64,000 nucleotides of DNA from Nilaparvata lugens (taxonomy: Eukaryota; Arthropoda; Insecta; Hemiptera; Delphacidae). Numbering within the stretch: position 1 is the stretch's first letter; each line of letters begins with the position of its first letter. Shown one piece after another: positions 1 to 9,480 of this stretch. The position numbers were made by a program, and so were the translations under genes. The DNA lies in assembly GCF_014356525.2 (NCBI RefSeq), contig NC_052507.1, forward strand, positions 37,684,368 to 37,748,367, read 5' to 3'. Under the pieces are notes generated by a model. It was not told where the DNA came from. It did not search any database and was given only the letters and a program-made list of their open reading frames with translations.

Positions 1-206
1 ATGAAAGCTTTTTCTTTGTCTCAAGAGTTAAGTTTTATAATTATCAAGTTCGGCTCAACTTCGGCTGACGGCAAAATGTCATGCCTAATGAACTGTTTAG
101 TTCTGATTTACTGTTTATTATTTAAATTTGTTTTTTTGTTTTTTACATTGAGAACTGTTCGAATAGTTTTGTTGAATAAAGTTCATTTCTATTCTATTCT
201 ATTATA
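1..206 (+). mobile_element. possible non-LTR retrotransposon 3' end
   Basis: An AT-rich stretch ends in a short TTCTA-type repeat at about 187-203, directly after an AATAAAG-like string. The same layout, AATAAAG followed by ATTCTATTCTATT, occurs on the minus strand at 51300-51340, where it clearly ends a retroposon. No protein similarity is visible here, so this is a tail-based call only. Confidence 0.3.
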
Positions 207-560
207 ATCATTCAGTACTGCTTTTTCTTATCCAACTACTCTTTTGTGGAGTCTTGAGTAATTTTCATAGAGGCTTCTAGATAATAAATAAAATAATAGA
301 TTCCGAAATTTGACATTGATTGACTTGATTGTCTCTATTGACTAATAATAAAATTAATTCAAAACCTAATTGAGAGAGCAGCTTCTACTTTTGTTTGTGA
401 ATAATTTTATTGAATTGCATGGTGGGTATTGCTTATTGTTGGTGTTGGATTTTTTTTGTTTAACTCATGTGTTTTCCCGAATAACTTCCCGAATGTATTG
501 CATGCTATACATTCATGCATTTAAACTGTGTTTGGCATTTGAACTGTGATTACCTCACGA
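207..560. other. unassigned AT-rich sequence
   Basis: Nothing recognisable: no reading frame of note, no repeat structure. It lies upstream of the LINE-A leader and may belong to its 5' flank or 5' UTR. Confidence 0.5.
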
Positions 561-569
561 AGAAAATTA

Positions 570-745
570 TTCCCTTTCACTGGTTCTCATGATGAATTGT
601 TCTTGTCATTGATCACTAATAGAAATAGTTGCTACTGGTTGTCTCTTCGTTTTTTCCTTTTTCCCCTCCCACTGGTTTACATCAATCATTGTTCTTGTCA
701 TTTATCAGTACTGGAAAGTATTTGCTGCTAGTTGTCTCTTCGTTT
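570..745 (+). repeat. two ~90-bp direct repeats in LINE-A leader
   Basis: Units at about 570-653 and 661-745 share the order CACTGGTT, then a TTGTTCTTGTCATT block, then TTGTCTCTTCGTTTT. They lie just upstream of ORF1 of LINE-A. Tandem repeats in the 5' UTR are a known promoter arrangement in several non-LTR retrotransposons. A promoter role here is inference. Confidence 0.6.
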
Positions 746-814
746 TGCTGGTTGCTTCCTGGTGTTGTGCTAGGAAAATTTATTTATTGTTCTACTGTCC
801 ACTTCTTTCAAAAT

Positions 815-2349
815 ATGGAGAAGTTGATACTGGGTATGACTAATAAAGGTAATCCAGAATTAAGTTTCAATGGATATGACTGTAGGAAAGGTTCATCTAC
901 AGTTAACGGAGATATAACATGGAGGTGTCTCAATAAAAAGTGTAAGGCTCATTTAAATACGGATAAGGATTCTAGAACGATATTGGTTGCATCAGGCTCT
1001 AGGGTTCATAGTCATCCTGCTCCACTTCGAGAACTAGAGGAGATTAGTGATGTGTCTCAGATATTTTGTTCAACGCCAAGTATTACAACCAATAATGATA
1101 CAGGTGTCATCCGTGACTCGGTCTCTTTGGATAGAGTTGATGGTGCCGACAGTCAAATAGAATTGTGGTGTGCTGGCACGACAGGTGACGGAACTTGTGG
1201 CTGCTCTGCACTTAATCAGAACCTGATTAATGAGGATAATAATTTGAAGTCAGATAACCTACGGCTTGGAGAACAGTGGGAGGTGGCGATTGATAGGTCT
1301 ATCTCTAATGATGTTCGTATCATGGAGTTAACTGATTGTCTGACAAAGCCGTGCAGTGATTCGAGTACACAGACGGATGTAGTCGTGAGTGATAAAACAG
1401 TTGATACTCCTCTCCTGTCGGTGGAGCAAATGAGACTAGCGAATAGTGTTGTTTTGCCTTTTGGATTGGATATTGATAGCTTGCAGCTGCTTATTGAGGA
1501 AAATTGTAGTTTGATGGATCAATTGATTGCCGTAGGAGAGGAGTTAGAGAAGACAAGGGAGGTGCATACTCGTTTGCAGGGTTTAAGCGATAATCTGGGG
1601 AGTGGTCGGGTAATTCTGTCAGTGCGGGTTTGGTACATTGCTCACTATTCCAGGGGAATCCTTCGATTAAAATATGGTCTGATAGTCATGGTAGGGGTAT
1701 AAATGAGCTGTTGACTGATCTGTTACCTTCCAATACCAGATGTTATTCTCATGTTGCAGCAGGGGCGCCTCTTGATTGAAAAAATGTTAGATAATAGGGA
1801 GATTGGTGAGACAAAAAGAGGTGATTTTGTTGCTTTGATTGGGGGCACGAATAGTTTTGCTCATGGTTCTTACTCCCAGGATAATATTGACAACTTATCA
1901 GTAAAATTGTCCAAAGTGATAATTAGCTACAGTCATACCAACCTCATTCTTGGCACAGTCCCTTACAGATACGATCTTCCAGGGAGCTCTGATGAAAATC
2001 ATGTTATTAGTTGTGTGAATAGGGCTATAAGATGTATTCCTAATCATTACTCGCATTTGTCAATAAGGATTATTATATGAGCTACAATAGATCTCTGCAT
2101 ACCAACCACAGTCTGCATCTCAACAGAAAGGGAAAGCTGAGGCTAGCTAAGGATTTTCTGTGTATAATTGCTGAGTTAACTTTAGCAAAAAAAAGTCTTC
2201 CTTCTGAGAGTGTTAAATCTTTTAGTCACGTGAATGACAGGTCTGCACACATACGCATGTCACCAGATGGCCAGTCTTCATCAATGATTGATGAACAGGC
2301 TCTACAAGCTCTTCAAAATTTCAGTATTTTTTTAGAACCGGTAACCTAA
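815..2349 (+). pseudogene. LINE-A ORF1: FLYWCH-like finger plus SGNH hydrolase-like domain
   Basis: The ATG at 815 begins MEKLILGMTNKGNPELSFNG, followed by a FLYWCH-type zinc-finger pattern: WRCLNKKCKA, then a histidine pair in SRVHSHP near residues 65-70. A glutamate-rich helical segment comes next. The second half has SGNH (GDSL esterase) blocks: SDSHGRG near 1678-1698 (block I), GGTNS near 1840-1860 (block III) and LHLNRKGKLRLA near 2107-2140 (block V). These blocks lie in two different frames, so at least three frameshifts (between 1600 and 1760, and near 2065) separate them and the gene is dead. Esterase domains in ORF1 are known in CR1/L2-type LINEs. A FLYWCH finger was probably acquired for nucleic-acid binding (inference). 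Confidence 0.7.
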
Positions 2350-2372
2350 GCCCAAATGGTGGGTTAGATAAT

Positions 2373-2558
2373 TTGGGCAATGATACTACCATTATGAGTC
2401 TCAACATTCAGGGGTTTATGGGTAAGGTCAAGTCTCTGGAAGCTGCTTTAGTGACTGAAAATTGGCAACCAGCTATGATTTGTTTGAGCGAGCACTGGCT
2501 GAAGAGGGATAATTGTGGGGTTTTGAGCTCTCTTGAGGGGTGTTCGAAGTTGAAATGA
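2373..2558 (+). pseudogene. LINE-A ORF2, N-terminal endonuclease fragment
   Basis: The frame contains SLNIQGF near its start (first in-frame ATG at 2394) and LSEHWL about 30 residues later. These match the first two motifs of the APE-type endonuclease (exonuclease/endonuclease/phosphatase fold) of non-LTR retrotransposons, which nicks the target DNA before reverse transcription. After about 60 residues the similarity stops where the 2560-3063 repeat begins. It starts just downstream of the ORF1 stop, as expected for a two-ORF LINE. Confidence 0.7.
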
Positions 2559-2559
2559 G

Positions 2560-3063
<504 letters not shown>

Positions 3064-3105
3064 AAAAATAGACGAATGTATGAGGAGAACCAGGTGAGTC
3101 ATCCC

Positions 3106-3626
3106 CATAATACAAGATTTAGAGGTTTTGTTTACCCACATCACAGACTAAGCCTGCTGGAGAGTGGCCCGTTTTATATGGGAATGAAAATATTTAATTC
3201 AATCCCATCTCAAACACGTGTGTGTTTGCGTGAAATTTTATTGTTTCTTGCTTAAAAAAACTTTCTATAACTCTATTTTCTAACTTTTTTTTTTTTTTTT
3301 GAGTCCATAATATATACTACTAAATTGAATGAAATTGTTTTTTCTCAATTATTGATTTATCATATTACTTGTTATTCTATTTAAGAGATTATTTCCTTAT
3401 GTTGTGCTTTAGATGCATTAGAATTGTATAGGAGGGTTAAGTGGGAGAGAGGGCTGCCCCCTAACTTCGCCCTCCTGGTTAAAATAAAGGCAGCCTATCT
3501 ATCTATCTATCTATCTATCTATCTCACATAAGAGAAATTGATGGCTTGAAGGAGTTCAAAAAAACACTCAGGGAATTCCTTATTGTATTGTGTCCGTACA
3601 GGTTAGCAGACTTCCTTGTTGAATAA
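3106..3626 (+). pseudogene. LINE-A ORF2 C-terminus, split by a retroposon insertion
   Basis: The first piece (3106-3212) reads HNTRFRGFVYPHHRLSLLES and then a YMGMKIFNSIPS string. The second piece (3522-3626) continues in the same sense with HIREIDGLKEFKKTLREF and ends at a TAA at 3624-3626. Both look like the C-terminal region downstream of the reverse transcriptase in CR1/L2/Jockey-type LINEs. Removing 3213-3520 restores a continuous frame, with the hexamer ATCTCA present on both sides as a target-site duplication. Confidence 0.65.
3213..3520 (+). mobile_element. short retroposon with (CTAT)n tail, flanked by ATCTCA duplication
   Basis: ATCTCA occurs at 3207-3212 and again at 3521-3526, bracketing about 308 bp that ends in a (CTAT)n tail (3494-3520). 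The 3' part (GGGTTAAG, CCCTAACTTCGCCCTCC, AAAATAAAGGCAG) matches the inverse strand at 51326-51400. The 5' part (TTTGCGTGAAATTTTATTGT and following) matches the inverse strand at 6950-6980 and 7056-7085. It is a 5'-truncated LINE or a SINE moved by LINE machinery. No coding sequence is seen. Confidence 0.7.
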
Positions 3627-3780
3627 TGTTTGATTGATGTATGTTATGTGGGATTTGTTGTATTGAAATAGGAGGGATGGTAGATATTAGATTGAACTTT
3701 GACGTGTCATATACTGCGGGATCGTTGCTCCCTTAATGCAGTTCAGTAATTGTGATGAACAAGAAAAGTAAAGTAAGTAA
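3627..3780 (+). other. LINE-A 3' UTR and tail
   Basis: This is the non-coding stretch after the ORF2 stop. It ends in an A/G-rich repeat of AAGTAAAG type (about 3762-3780), which would be the retrotransposon tail. The boundary with the next repeat is approximate. Confidence 0.5.
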
Positions 3781-3849
3781 ATGGCCGATTTCAATTCCAA
3801 GTATGACACTAGCGCTGCATGTGAGTCTATGCATCTTCAAGGTCTTTGC

Positions 3850-3975
3850 TACAGCGTTATTGTCCTGTCACCAGGTGACTCAGATATTTGAATAGTAGAT
3901 CTCAGATGCGCGTGAACACTAGCGTCAGGTGATCAATTTTCATAACGGCAAGGAAAGTTGTGTGAGTGCGCCACA
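3850..3975 (+). repeat. R1-type repeat end
   Basis: The segment from GCGTTATTGTCCTGTCACC to GGCAAGGAAAGTTGTGTGAG is present in inverted orientation at 7993-8110 with modest divergence. It directly abuts the hairpin at 3973-4121. Confidence 0.7.
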
Positions 3976-4121
3976 CTCACTTTTTAGTAACGTGACAACG
4001 TTTCGACCTGTTGTTGGTCATTCTCAAAAAGCTGTCTGCAGCAATCTCCACTTCTGCAGACAGTTGTCTGAAGACTACCAACAACAGGTGGAAACGTTGT
4101 CACGTTTCTAAAAAGTGAGTG
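3973..4121. repeat. 148-bp imperfect palindrome (fold-back/MITE-like)
   Basis: CACTCACTTTTTAG at the left pairs with CTAAAAAGTGAGTG at the right, and CGTGACAACGTTTC pairs with GAAACGTTGTCACG. CTGTTGTTGGT pairs with ACCAACAACAG. GCTGTCTGCAG pairs with CTGCAGACAG near the centre. The structure would fold into one long hairpin with a short loop near 4045-4055. It carries no coding sequence. Confidence 0.8.
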
Positions 4122-5100
4122 TTTTCACTTCAAAGTTTAATCAATATCGAATTAATAACTAGGTGAATTGTGGACTTTCGAGTCCTATTTTATCCTGAGA
4201 TTTGCGAGTGAATACAGGGATAATTATAATTGGAACGATACATTGACAATAATGAACCTGATATTGCGCAGCGTTCTAATTAGAATTTGTAGCTGATGCT
4301 CTCTACCTGGTTATGGGGAGTCCAGCTCATGTTACAAGCAGCAATATCCTACCTGACACGCCGCGAACTCGAGATGTCATTCTATTCTCTGCAATGTTGC
4401 CGCTTTTCCTCATTCAGGTGTATATATTCAGATGATTTTCCTTGTTTCATGTTGGCATGACATCACCGCATCTCACATGTGGAGAAACTAGCTTGGATGA
4501 TTCTAGGAGGCTACTGCCCGATGTCAGTCACTGCATTATACACGATGTACGAGAGTTACATGAGCTGCACGAAATCTGATAATTCAGAAATTCTCCTTCT
4601 CTATTTTGAGCTCTCCTCCTATCCTTCGTTTTTCACTTCTTTCTCCACATTTTTCTTATTCTCAATGTCTTTGTTCCTTCTTTGCTAGCTCCTAGCTACC
4701 TGGAGAGTTTTTTGTTGTAGTTCCAGCTATTGAAAACTCTATTGAACCGATATGTTCAATAGTTGATTGGGAAGATATCCTGACCAATATAGGACTTCCT
4801 TCTTCAATGGAGGGCTTCAATACCCAACTGTCACATTCCGATATATAAGAAGTATTATAATCAGAGAGTTTCAAGTATCAGATCATCAATCATTGAGGAA
4901 TATTCAAGTTTATTCTTGAAAAAATGTATCTGTAAAAAAGTATACTATCCACATTAAATTGGATATTGATCCACATAAATAATTACTAAGGAAACTATCT
5001 CAGTTATTTCAAAAAGAGTGCTGTAGAAGAGTAGTATTTCATCCAATATTAGAGAATTTGAATAATGATATTCAAGTATATAAAATTTGTCGAGAATTGA
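4122..5100. other. no recognisable feature
   Basis: AT-rich unique-looking sequence. Reading frames are short, and none has composition or motifs that suggest a protein. Confidence 0.5.
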
Positions 5101-5121
5101 AGTTCATCATTTTATTTTTAT

Positions 5122-5330
5122 TGCCGGCCAGTATAGCCGAGATGACTATAAAGGCTCGAGATGATTAGGACGTTGCACCCTTCAGTCTGCTAGTACTACC
5201 AGGTCGCGCGTTCGAATCCTGCCGAATCCCATCGAGTAGGCACAGACGTTCGTTCCATCATCTCTTAAAATCACATTCGCACATCTTTTTTTTCTAATCT
5301 TTTTTTTCTTCTCTCATCACTTACTCAAAA
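5122..5330 (+). mobile_element. tRNA-derived SINE
   Basis: The head (5122-5225) has pol III internal promoter-like boxes: TAGCCGAGATG near 5134 (A box-like) and GTTCGAATCC at about 5210-5219 (a near-perfect B box). The spacing is somewhat longer than in a normal tRNA. The following 100 bp is tRNA-unrelated and ends in T-rich runs. A genuine tRNA is unlikely because the arms do not pair into a cloverleaf by eye. Confidence 0.65.
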
Positions 5331-6886
5331 GCTAAAAGGTAATGTGGGCATCAGTCGCAATGAGAATATGAAATTGACGGTAACAAGCCAAATAGTTTTC
5401 AGTTTCCTTTCTTATCCTTGTATCCTCCTCTATATTCTTCTTTTGCTTATTCTCCGTTCTCCTTTTCTTCGAGCTCCTCTTTTATGTTCACTCCCTCCTC
5501 ATCATCTCCTTCTCCTACTCATCCTCTATCACTCTCTGAACATCACTCTCAATCCCCATCACTTTCTCTCCATCATTCACTCCTACACGGAGACAACCGC
5601 CTTCAACTCTCCACTCCATCTTTACTCTCCCTTGAGCTAAAGAAGTTCTTAGTATGACTCGCATTCTTTGAGCCCAGCTGAACATTCCTTAGTAACATTT
5701 TGTCATTAGGAGTTTTGCCCTTACAATTCTCTCTGTCAGAAAGCGTTACAAATATTTGGAGCATCGATTGTCGTCACTAAACAAAAGTGATTATTGATGT
5801 AGGATCAAAGGAATTTTCATTTCACTTCTAAGATTCTTGTATTTGAGATAAAATCGAGCCATGGATGAATGGAATGTTGGTAGGAAAAAAAGAATGGAAT
5901 CTTGAAAACTGGGAAATTTGAGGACTTGAAAGTGAATAATATTTCACCAGGTTTATGCTAAAATGAGTTTGGTGTTCATTTTCATCAACCTCCATTTCAC
6001 AGATTACTCATCTTCATTTATCACTATTCAACATTTGATGGCATCTTCAACATCCATGATTCAAGAAGCATTCTCCCAAAAAATACCCACATGAAGAGTA
6101 TCAATAAAATATTGTTATATTGTTCCAGTGATCTACAATGGAATAGATTGTTCATTTTGAATCATGAAAAATCATTGAAAATTCAATCACAACTGGAAAG
6201 TATATGCCTGTTGATCTAGTATTTGTTGCTTATTGAAATTGTTTATTCCATGATGATTAAGAGAATTCATCCGTTCGTAGACGATGGAAGAGTCAGGAAA
6301 AACAAGCGATTATAATAGTCGTAGTGATACATTGAATAATAAAAAATATCTAACATAGTATTCATGATAGAGAGCAGCAGGAATGATACTGATTAATTCC
6401 AGTAAAACAGAAAAAAGAGACCGCACTTTTAACATTGCTTCTTGGCGATTGTGAGGCTGTGAAAAACAGGATGTGAAAAATGCTTCATCGATTGGATATT
6501 GATTAAAAAATCTGCACCACGGATGACTCGTTATTAAACCACAGCAGTAATAGCTTATTTTTGACAATGCAGGTGCACCATTGACATGCTATCGAAAATA
6601 ATGACGAATGACGTTGATGATGATATTAAGATGAGAATATTAAAGGTAGGGAGAAAGAAGATGATTGAAAATATTAAATATAGAGGAAAAACGGGAACCG
6701 GAAAAAGAGGGGAATACAGGGGAGTAGATGGAGGATGATGAGATGTACACACGAGAGAAAACACATTAGATGAAAAATGGAAAGAAAATAGGAAATGCAA
6801 AAGGGAGAGTAAGAGGAAGGATGGGGAACAATGAATAATAGGGAGCAGATTATAAGGACTGAGAAGAAGTTATCTCTTCATTTTCA
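5331..6886. other. no gene; pyrimidine-rich then purine-rich tracts
   Basis: 5410-5640 is strongly C/T-rich and 6600-6830 is strongly A/G-rich. Apparent reading frames there are serine/proline-rich products of base composition. No motif, repeat family or gene is recognised. Confidence 0.5.
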
Positions 6887-7090
6887 ACTGAAAAAAGGTA
6901 GACTAAAGTTTTTGAAGAAAAAATAGTAGAGAAGAACTTTTTCTTAAGCAAGAAACAATAACATTTCATGCGAACACACACCTTACATATTATATATTCT
7001 GAAAAAAGTAAGAAAAAAGTTTTTGAAAAAAAATTGTAGAGAAGAAATTTTTCTTAAGCAAGAGACAATAAAATTTCACGCAAACACACC
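6887..7090. repeat. tandem duplication, unit about 115 bp
   Basis: Units at about 6887-6985 and 7003-7090 share AAGTTTTTGAA, GTAGAGAAGAA and TTTTTCTTAAGCAAG, followed by AACACAC. The shared core is also the inverse of the 5' part of the retroposon at 3213-3260. Confidence 0.65.
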
Positions 7091-7236
7091 AAGTACACAC
7101 ACCTTTCACACACGCAAACACACCACGTACACACACCTTTCACACACGCAAACACACCACGTACACACACCTTTCACACACGCAAACACACCACGTACAC
7201 ACATCTTTCACACACGCAAACACACCACGTACACTT
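7082..7236. repeat. 34-bp minisatellite, about 4.5 copies
   Basis: ACGTAC recurs at 7125, 7159, 7193 and 7227 (AAGTAC at 7091), an exact 34-bp period. Each unit contains CCTTTCACACACGCAAACAC. The unit looks like an expansion of the ACGCAAACACACC end of the preceding duplicated repeat. Confidence 0.9.
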
Positions 7237-7560
7237 GACTAGTAACAAAGTTGTAGCTGGGATTAACTCTTTGAAAAGGATTGGACACCTTTTACCTTTT
7301 CCTACTAAAATCATGTTAGTTAAAACATTGATATCCCCCTTTTTTTTCTACTGTGACTTAGTGACTATGGACATGACTGTTCAACTTACTCAGAGATTGC
7401 AGCGCGCTCAGAATTACTGTGTGCGCTTCATCTCTGGTTTACGACGTGACGAACATATTACTCAATACTTTGGACAGCTCAAACTTCTAAGACTGCACGA
7501 GTACAGGAGTCTCCATGCACTCATGTTCCTCTTCAAACTCGTGAAATCTCGGTGTCCCAA
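7235..7560 (+). pseudogene. LINE ORF2 fragment (region after reverse transcriptase)
   Basis: The frame includes AGINSLKRIGHLLPFPTKIM, ISPFFFYCD, LQRAQNYCVRFI and LRRDEHITQYF. This is the conserved segment downstream of the reverse-transcriptase fingers/palm in CR1/L2/Jockey-type LINEs. It begins right at the end of the minisatellite and loses similarity after about 7560, so both ends are truncated. It may be the same family as LINE-A, covering the part just upstream of that element's surviving C-terminus. Confidence 0.7.
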
Positions 7561-7992
7561 AAGCGTGGTTCGCTCCAAAAGCGAATGGGAAGACGAAAAG
7601 AATAAGGAGAGGAGCTTTGGTGAAGAAGAGTGATAATTGAAAGCACCCTCTTCCACTGTTTCATAAACATTTTGCGGAGTGGTTTTTATTGGAAAAAAGA
7701 GAAGCAAAACAGTGCATGCGGTCTGTAACGCGGAAGTAAGATCATCGCTGTGTTGTAATTTCAGTGCAGGTGGAGGAAAAAATGAATGGAAGAACCGAGA
7801 GAAAGGAGTTTGTTGGATTGGTGTAGAAGAGAAGGGAATAGAGTGTAGAGAATAAGAGATAATAGAAGGGAGTGTGTACTGACAAAGTTGAAGGGATCAA
7901 AATTAAAGAGGGAGAAAAGTCTATGGGAATCATAAAATATTCATCAAGATATGCGTATTTGTGGAGGAATATAATATGAAAAATCTGGTGTT

Positions 7993-8110
7993 GCGCACTC
8001 ACACAACATTCCTTGCCGTTATGAAAATCGATCACCTGACGCTAGTGTTCACGCGCATCTCAAGTTCACTATTCAAAGATCTGAGCCAGCTGGTGACAGG
8101 ACAATAACGC
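7993..8110 (-). repeat. R1-type repeat end, inverted copy
   Basis: This is the reverse complement of 3850-3975, including CACTCACACAACATTCCTTGCC at its start and GTGACAGGACAATAACGC at its end. The two copies differ at scattered positions. Confidence 0.7.
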
Positions 8111-8379
8111 TGGAGACACACGAAGTCTGCTATCTCCTCATAGTGAATGATTTAATAGGATCAACAGTTGCCAACAGTTTGCAATTGAATAATCACATTT
8201 TCTTGAATTTCGAGCTTATTTTCAATTTTAGTTGGAAATGTAACTGAACATTTATTGTAGAGATTTTCATGCACAATCTTTTCCACTTGGAGTTTTTTGT
8301 TCAAATTGTATCTGAAGTCTGATAATTGAGAATCTATAATATAGATGGGGCGGAGATTCTGAAATTTTCACATGCGACT

Positions 8380-8520
8380 TGTGGCTTGTGGCAGTTGATA
8401 GAGCTTATCAATGACAATTTCAGGTATAAATTTGATCAAAATCGTTGGAGCCGTTTTCGAGAAAATCACGTAAAACCCTGTTTTTGACAACATTTTAGCT
8501 GCCATCTTGAATCAAAAATA
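8380..8520 (+). repeat. R1 core fragment
   Basis: GGCAGTTGATAGAGCTTAT, a GGTATAAATTT string, GAGCCGTTTTCGAGAAAA and GCCATCTTGAATC occur in the same order as at 2570-2700. Confidence 0.65.
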
Positions 8521-8785
8521 TCACATATGGATCAATATTATTGAAGTGAGAATGAATCAGGGAATGTAGCATTCAAATAATAGAGGATAGCAAAAAGTAG
8601 AGAAAGAATTCGGAGTATTTATGGAAGAAAACTCGTAGTTTTTGATACAAATAACAAAACTGATATTGAAGAAGATCCTGATTCGTTATAAACCTTGATT
8701 CAAAAAGAATACCACAACTCTGAAGATCTGTATTTAATCAAGTAAACATAATAGAAACTTGGGTTCTGAATCAAAATGAAGAGTA

Positions 8786-9172
8786 TTAAAATAAGTTTTT
8801 CTCCACTAGAAAATAAGTTCACAAATGTTCTATGTGACCCCCTCCAGACATTCGAGTGATATCAATATGATACTCGAACTCGTTCCACACCCTCAGTAGC
8901 ATAAATCGGGCGTAACAGTTTGTAGCCCTGACATCAACCCCTGCAATTTTTTTTTCTATGAAGGTATTTTAAAGATAAGGGGTATCGACAGCCTCTACCA
9001 GCTATCATTGAGGAGCTCAAACAATAAAAGCAGCTATACAAACTGTTAAGCCCGATATGCTACTGAGTGTGTGGAACGAGTTCGAGTATCGTATTGATAT
9101 CACTCGAGTGTCTGGAGGGGGTCACATTGAACATTGTGAACTTATTTTCTAGTGGGGAAAAACTTATTTTTC
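8786..9172. mobile_element. fold-back element from two mariner-type transposase 3' ends
   Basis: Arms at about 8786-8935 and 9030-9172 are inverted repeats, including AAGTTTTTC, CCACTAGAAAATAAGTTCAC, GGTCACAT and GAACGAGTTCGAGTAT. Read outward, each arm encodes the C-terminus of a mariner/IS630-superfamily transposase: VWNEFEY, then ID, then ITR, GGGHIEH and a stop. The right arm also keeps upstream codons (about 9000-9045, PAIIEELKQ with a frameshift before KAAIQTVKPDM). Two 3' halves are thus joined head to head and the catalytic domain is absent. The element is non-autonomous. Confidence 0.75.
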
Positions 9173-9430
9173 TACAACTGCGCGTAAAGAAAGAATTTAC
9201 ACACTCAATTCTCCTCGTAAAACAGCTTATTCAACTATACATGCAGCTCAGGGTTTAACGTTTAGAGATGTTATCCTAGTGAGGAAAAATACTAAACCAC
9301 TCAAGATTTACAATAGCATTCAGCACATAATAGTAGCACTTAGTAGGCATACCAACTCATTCAGATATTTACCAGTTGGAGAGCAAGATCTCATGCTGTC
9401 ATTAACTCAAAAAATACAATCAGTTGAGGA
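9173..9430 (+). pseudogene. endogenous viral element: virga-like SF1 helicase fragment
   Basis: The frame (codons starting at 9234+3n) carries two diagnostic motifs of the superfamily 1 helicase of alpha-like positive-strand RNA viruses. Motif V is TIHAAQGLTF, followed by VILVR. Motif VI is HIIVALSRHTNSFRY about 25 residues later. The ALSRHT form and the distance between the two motifs resemble tobamo/virga/negev-like replicases, and less so cellular Pif1 or Helitron helicases. Only the last part of the helicase domain is present; motifs I-IV, methyltransferase and polymerase are absent. The fragment is open but lacks a start, and it lies between a fold-back transposon and LINE-B in the same orientation. 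It is most likely a dead genomic copy of part of an insect virus genome. The 3' limit is uncertain (9400-9475). Confidence 0.7.
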
Positions 9431-9480
9431 CAAGGATATCTACAATTGGCACACAAATAATTATAAACACAAAAACAAAA

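Noticed and set aside
5122..5225. Functional tRNA gene
   Set aside because: Good B box, but box spacing is too long and the stems do not pair into a cloverleaf; it fits a SINE head better.
5344..5657. Serine/leucine/proline-rich frames
   Set aside because: Produced by a pyrimidine-rich tract; no motif and alternative overlapping frames look alike.
9173..9430. Helitron or Pif1-type cellular helicase
   Set aside because: Motif VI in the ALSRHT form, and its distance from motif V, suit alpha-like viral helicases. No Rep or Helitron-type sequence is nearby. Kept as an alternative to be tested.
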